Source: Acidobacteriota bacterium (GTDB lineage Bacteria > Acidobacteriota > Vicinamibacteria > Vicinamibacterales > UBA8438). From it: a stretch of DNA of 64,000 bases. Each line of letters begins with the position of its first letter. The stretch's first letter is position 1. Location of the stretch: the NCBI GenBank assembly GCA_026708265.1, contig JAPOVI010000047.1, forward strand, positions 21,398 to 85,397, read 5' to 3'. Below, piece after piece: positions 62,987 to 64,000 of the stretch. Made by a program: the position numbers and the translations under genes. The notes below the pieces were generated by a model. The model had not been told where the DNA came from and made no database searches. It worked only from the letters and a program-made list of their open reading frames with translations.

Positions 62987-64000
62987 TCAGGACGCCCCGA
63001 GCACCTCCGCGCCCGCTACCGCATCGTTCACGTAGACCGGACGCCCGGCGATGACGGTTCCGGCCACGGCGCCGCGCAGCCGCCATCCGTCGAAGGGCGT
63101 GTTGCGTCCCTTCGACCGGAAGCGGGACGCGGTGACCTCCGTGGGCGCATCGGGCGCGAGGATGGTGAGATCGGCGGCCGAGCCGGGCGCCAGCGTGCCG
63201 CCCTCGACCCGCAGGATGCGGGCCGGGTTCCGGGCCAGGAGCTCCACGAGCCGGGGCAGCCCCACCACGCCCCGGTGCACGAGGCGATCGAGCGCGAGCG
63301 GCACCGCCGTCTCGAGGCCGATCACACCGAACGGCGCCCGGTCGAACTCCAGCGCCTTCTCGTCCGCGTGGTGCGGCGCGTGGTCCGTGGCGATGGCGTC
63401 GATGCTGCCGTCGGCGAGCCCCTCGAGCATGGCGGTGCGGTCCTCGCCGGCCCTGAGCGGCGGGTTCATCTTGAAGTTGGTGTCGTACTCCAGCTCGTCG
63501 TCGGTCAGGATGAAATGGTGCGGCGTCACCTCGCAGGTCACGGCGATGTCGCGCTCCTTGCCCGATCGGACGGCCCGCAGCGAGCCGCGCGCGCTCATGT
63601 GGGCGACGTGCACCGCGCCGCCCGCGAGCTCGCTCAGGGTGACGTCGCGCTCCACCATCACCACCTCCGCGGCGCCCGGAATCCCGCGCAGGCCGAGGGC
63701 GGCGGCGCGGTAGCCCTCGTGCACGACGCCGTCGCCCTTGAGAGACGGATCCTCGCAGTGGTTGATGACCGGCATATCGAACATCGACACGTACTCGAGC
63801 GCGCGACGCATCACGAGCGCGTCCGCGATGGGGTGACCGTCGTCGGACACCGCCACGCATCCGGCCGCGCGCAGCTCGCGGATCTCCGTCAGGCGCTGCC
63901 CCTCGGACCCGACGGTCGCCGCCCCGATCGGGTAGACGCGGGCCAGGCCGGCCGCCGCCGCCTTGCGCACGATCTCCTCCGTCACGCCCGCGTGGTCGTT
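62987..64000 (-). CDS. pyrC: Dihydroorotase, 5' end beyond the window
   Basis: The frame is open at the right edge, so the N terminus with its first metal-binding HxH lies outside. The visible 337 residues include ARVYPIGAATVGSEGQRLTE, PVINHCEDPSLKGDG with a metal His, VHVAHMSARGSL, EVTPHHFILTDDEL and AIATDHAPHHADEK with the catalytic Asp. This is the type I dihydroorotase pattern that often pairs with aspartate carbamoyltransferase. It should close the pyrimidine ring. The C terminus ends normally. Confidence 0.93.
   Translation of the reverse strand, partial: NDHAGVTEEIVRKAAAAGLARVYPIGAATVGSEGQRLTEIRELRAAGCVAVSDDGHPIADALVMRRALEYVSMFDMPVINHCEDPSLKGDGVVHEGYRAAALGLRGIPGAAEVVMVERDVTLSELAGGAVHVAHMSARGSLRAVRSGKERDIAVTCEVTPHHFILTDDELEYDTNFKMNPPLRAGEDRTAMLEGLADGSIDAIATDHAPHHADEKALEFDRAPFGVIGLETAVPLALDRLVHRGVVGLPRLVELLARNPARILRVEGGTLAPGSAADLTILAPDAPTEVTASRFRSKGRNTPFDGWRLRGAVAGTVIAGRPVYVNDAVAGAEVLGAS

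Overview
The window is about 64 kb of very GC-rich bacterial chromosome with dense, often overlapping genes, many GTG starts and at least one TTG start. It most likely comes from an acidobacterium of the Vicinamibacteria type. The clearest lineage clue is a tandem pair of secreted VWFA-related proteins of the kind expanded in Acidobacteria. A secreted c-type cytochrome joined to a copper-binding region and a fused CobA-HemD enzyme fit this, but the taxonomy is an inference. No rRNA, tRNA, CRISPR array or intact transposase was seen.

Left part (1-10.5 kb, mostly + strand): the end of ychF, murJ, a rhomboid protease, a cupin protein (-), a fused alpha/beta 2-oxoacid dehydrogenase E1, a secreted propeller-like protein, a PhzF isomerase (-), then an operon for the membrane half of ATP synthase (two small accessory membrane proteins, atpB, atpE, atpF) with no F1 genes after it.

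10.6-14.2 kb is a low-conservation island. It holds a PIN-like fragment, three genes each broken by an apparent one-base deletion (including a NYN-domain protein), an intact small membrane protein and a PglW-like NERD fragment. The island is bracketed by an intact copy and a C-terminal remnant of the same small coiled-coil protein gene.

14.2-24 kb (- strand) is a nine-gene complex I operon, nuoACDHJKLMN, behind a near-consensus promoter. nuoB, E, F, G and I are not in it. NuoC carries a long Ala/Pro/Lys-rich N-terminal extension.

24-43 kb is a tetrapyrrole and redox region: two VWFA-related proteins, a HemX/CcsA-like protein, hemA, hemC, cobA-hemD, a SWIM zinc-finger protein with a C-terminal HTH, secreted cytochromes, a PLP decarboxylase, hemB, a methyltransferase, hemL, ispG, a HAD phosphatase and a corrinoid adenosyltransferase.

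43-50 kb (- strand) is a corrinoid uptake and salvage locus: cbiZ, cbiB, btuF, then a cobalamin riboswitch, then btuC, btuD and cobQ. Together these import corrinoids, adenosylate them, remodel the side chain and rebuild the nucleotide-loop precursor. The 50-55 kb block is the usual envelope/isoprenoid operon (truA, uppS, cdsA, dxr, rseP), with a TolC-like gene divergent from truA.

56.9-60.8 kb holds the best candidate for an undescribed system: two overlapping P-loop ATPase genes, one with a winged helix and six near-identical 43-residue TPR-like repeats, driven by a promoter overlapped by three copies of an 18-bp inverted repeat. The window ends with two glycosyltransferases and most of a dihydroorotase gene that runs off the right edge.
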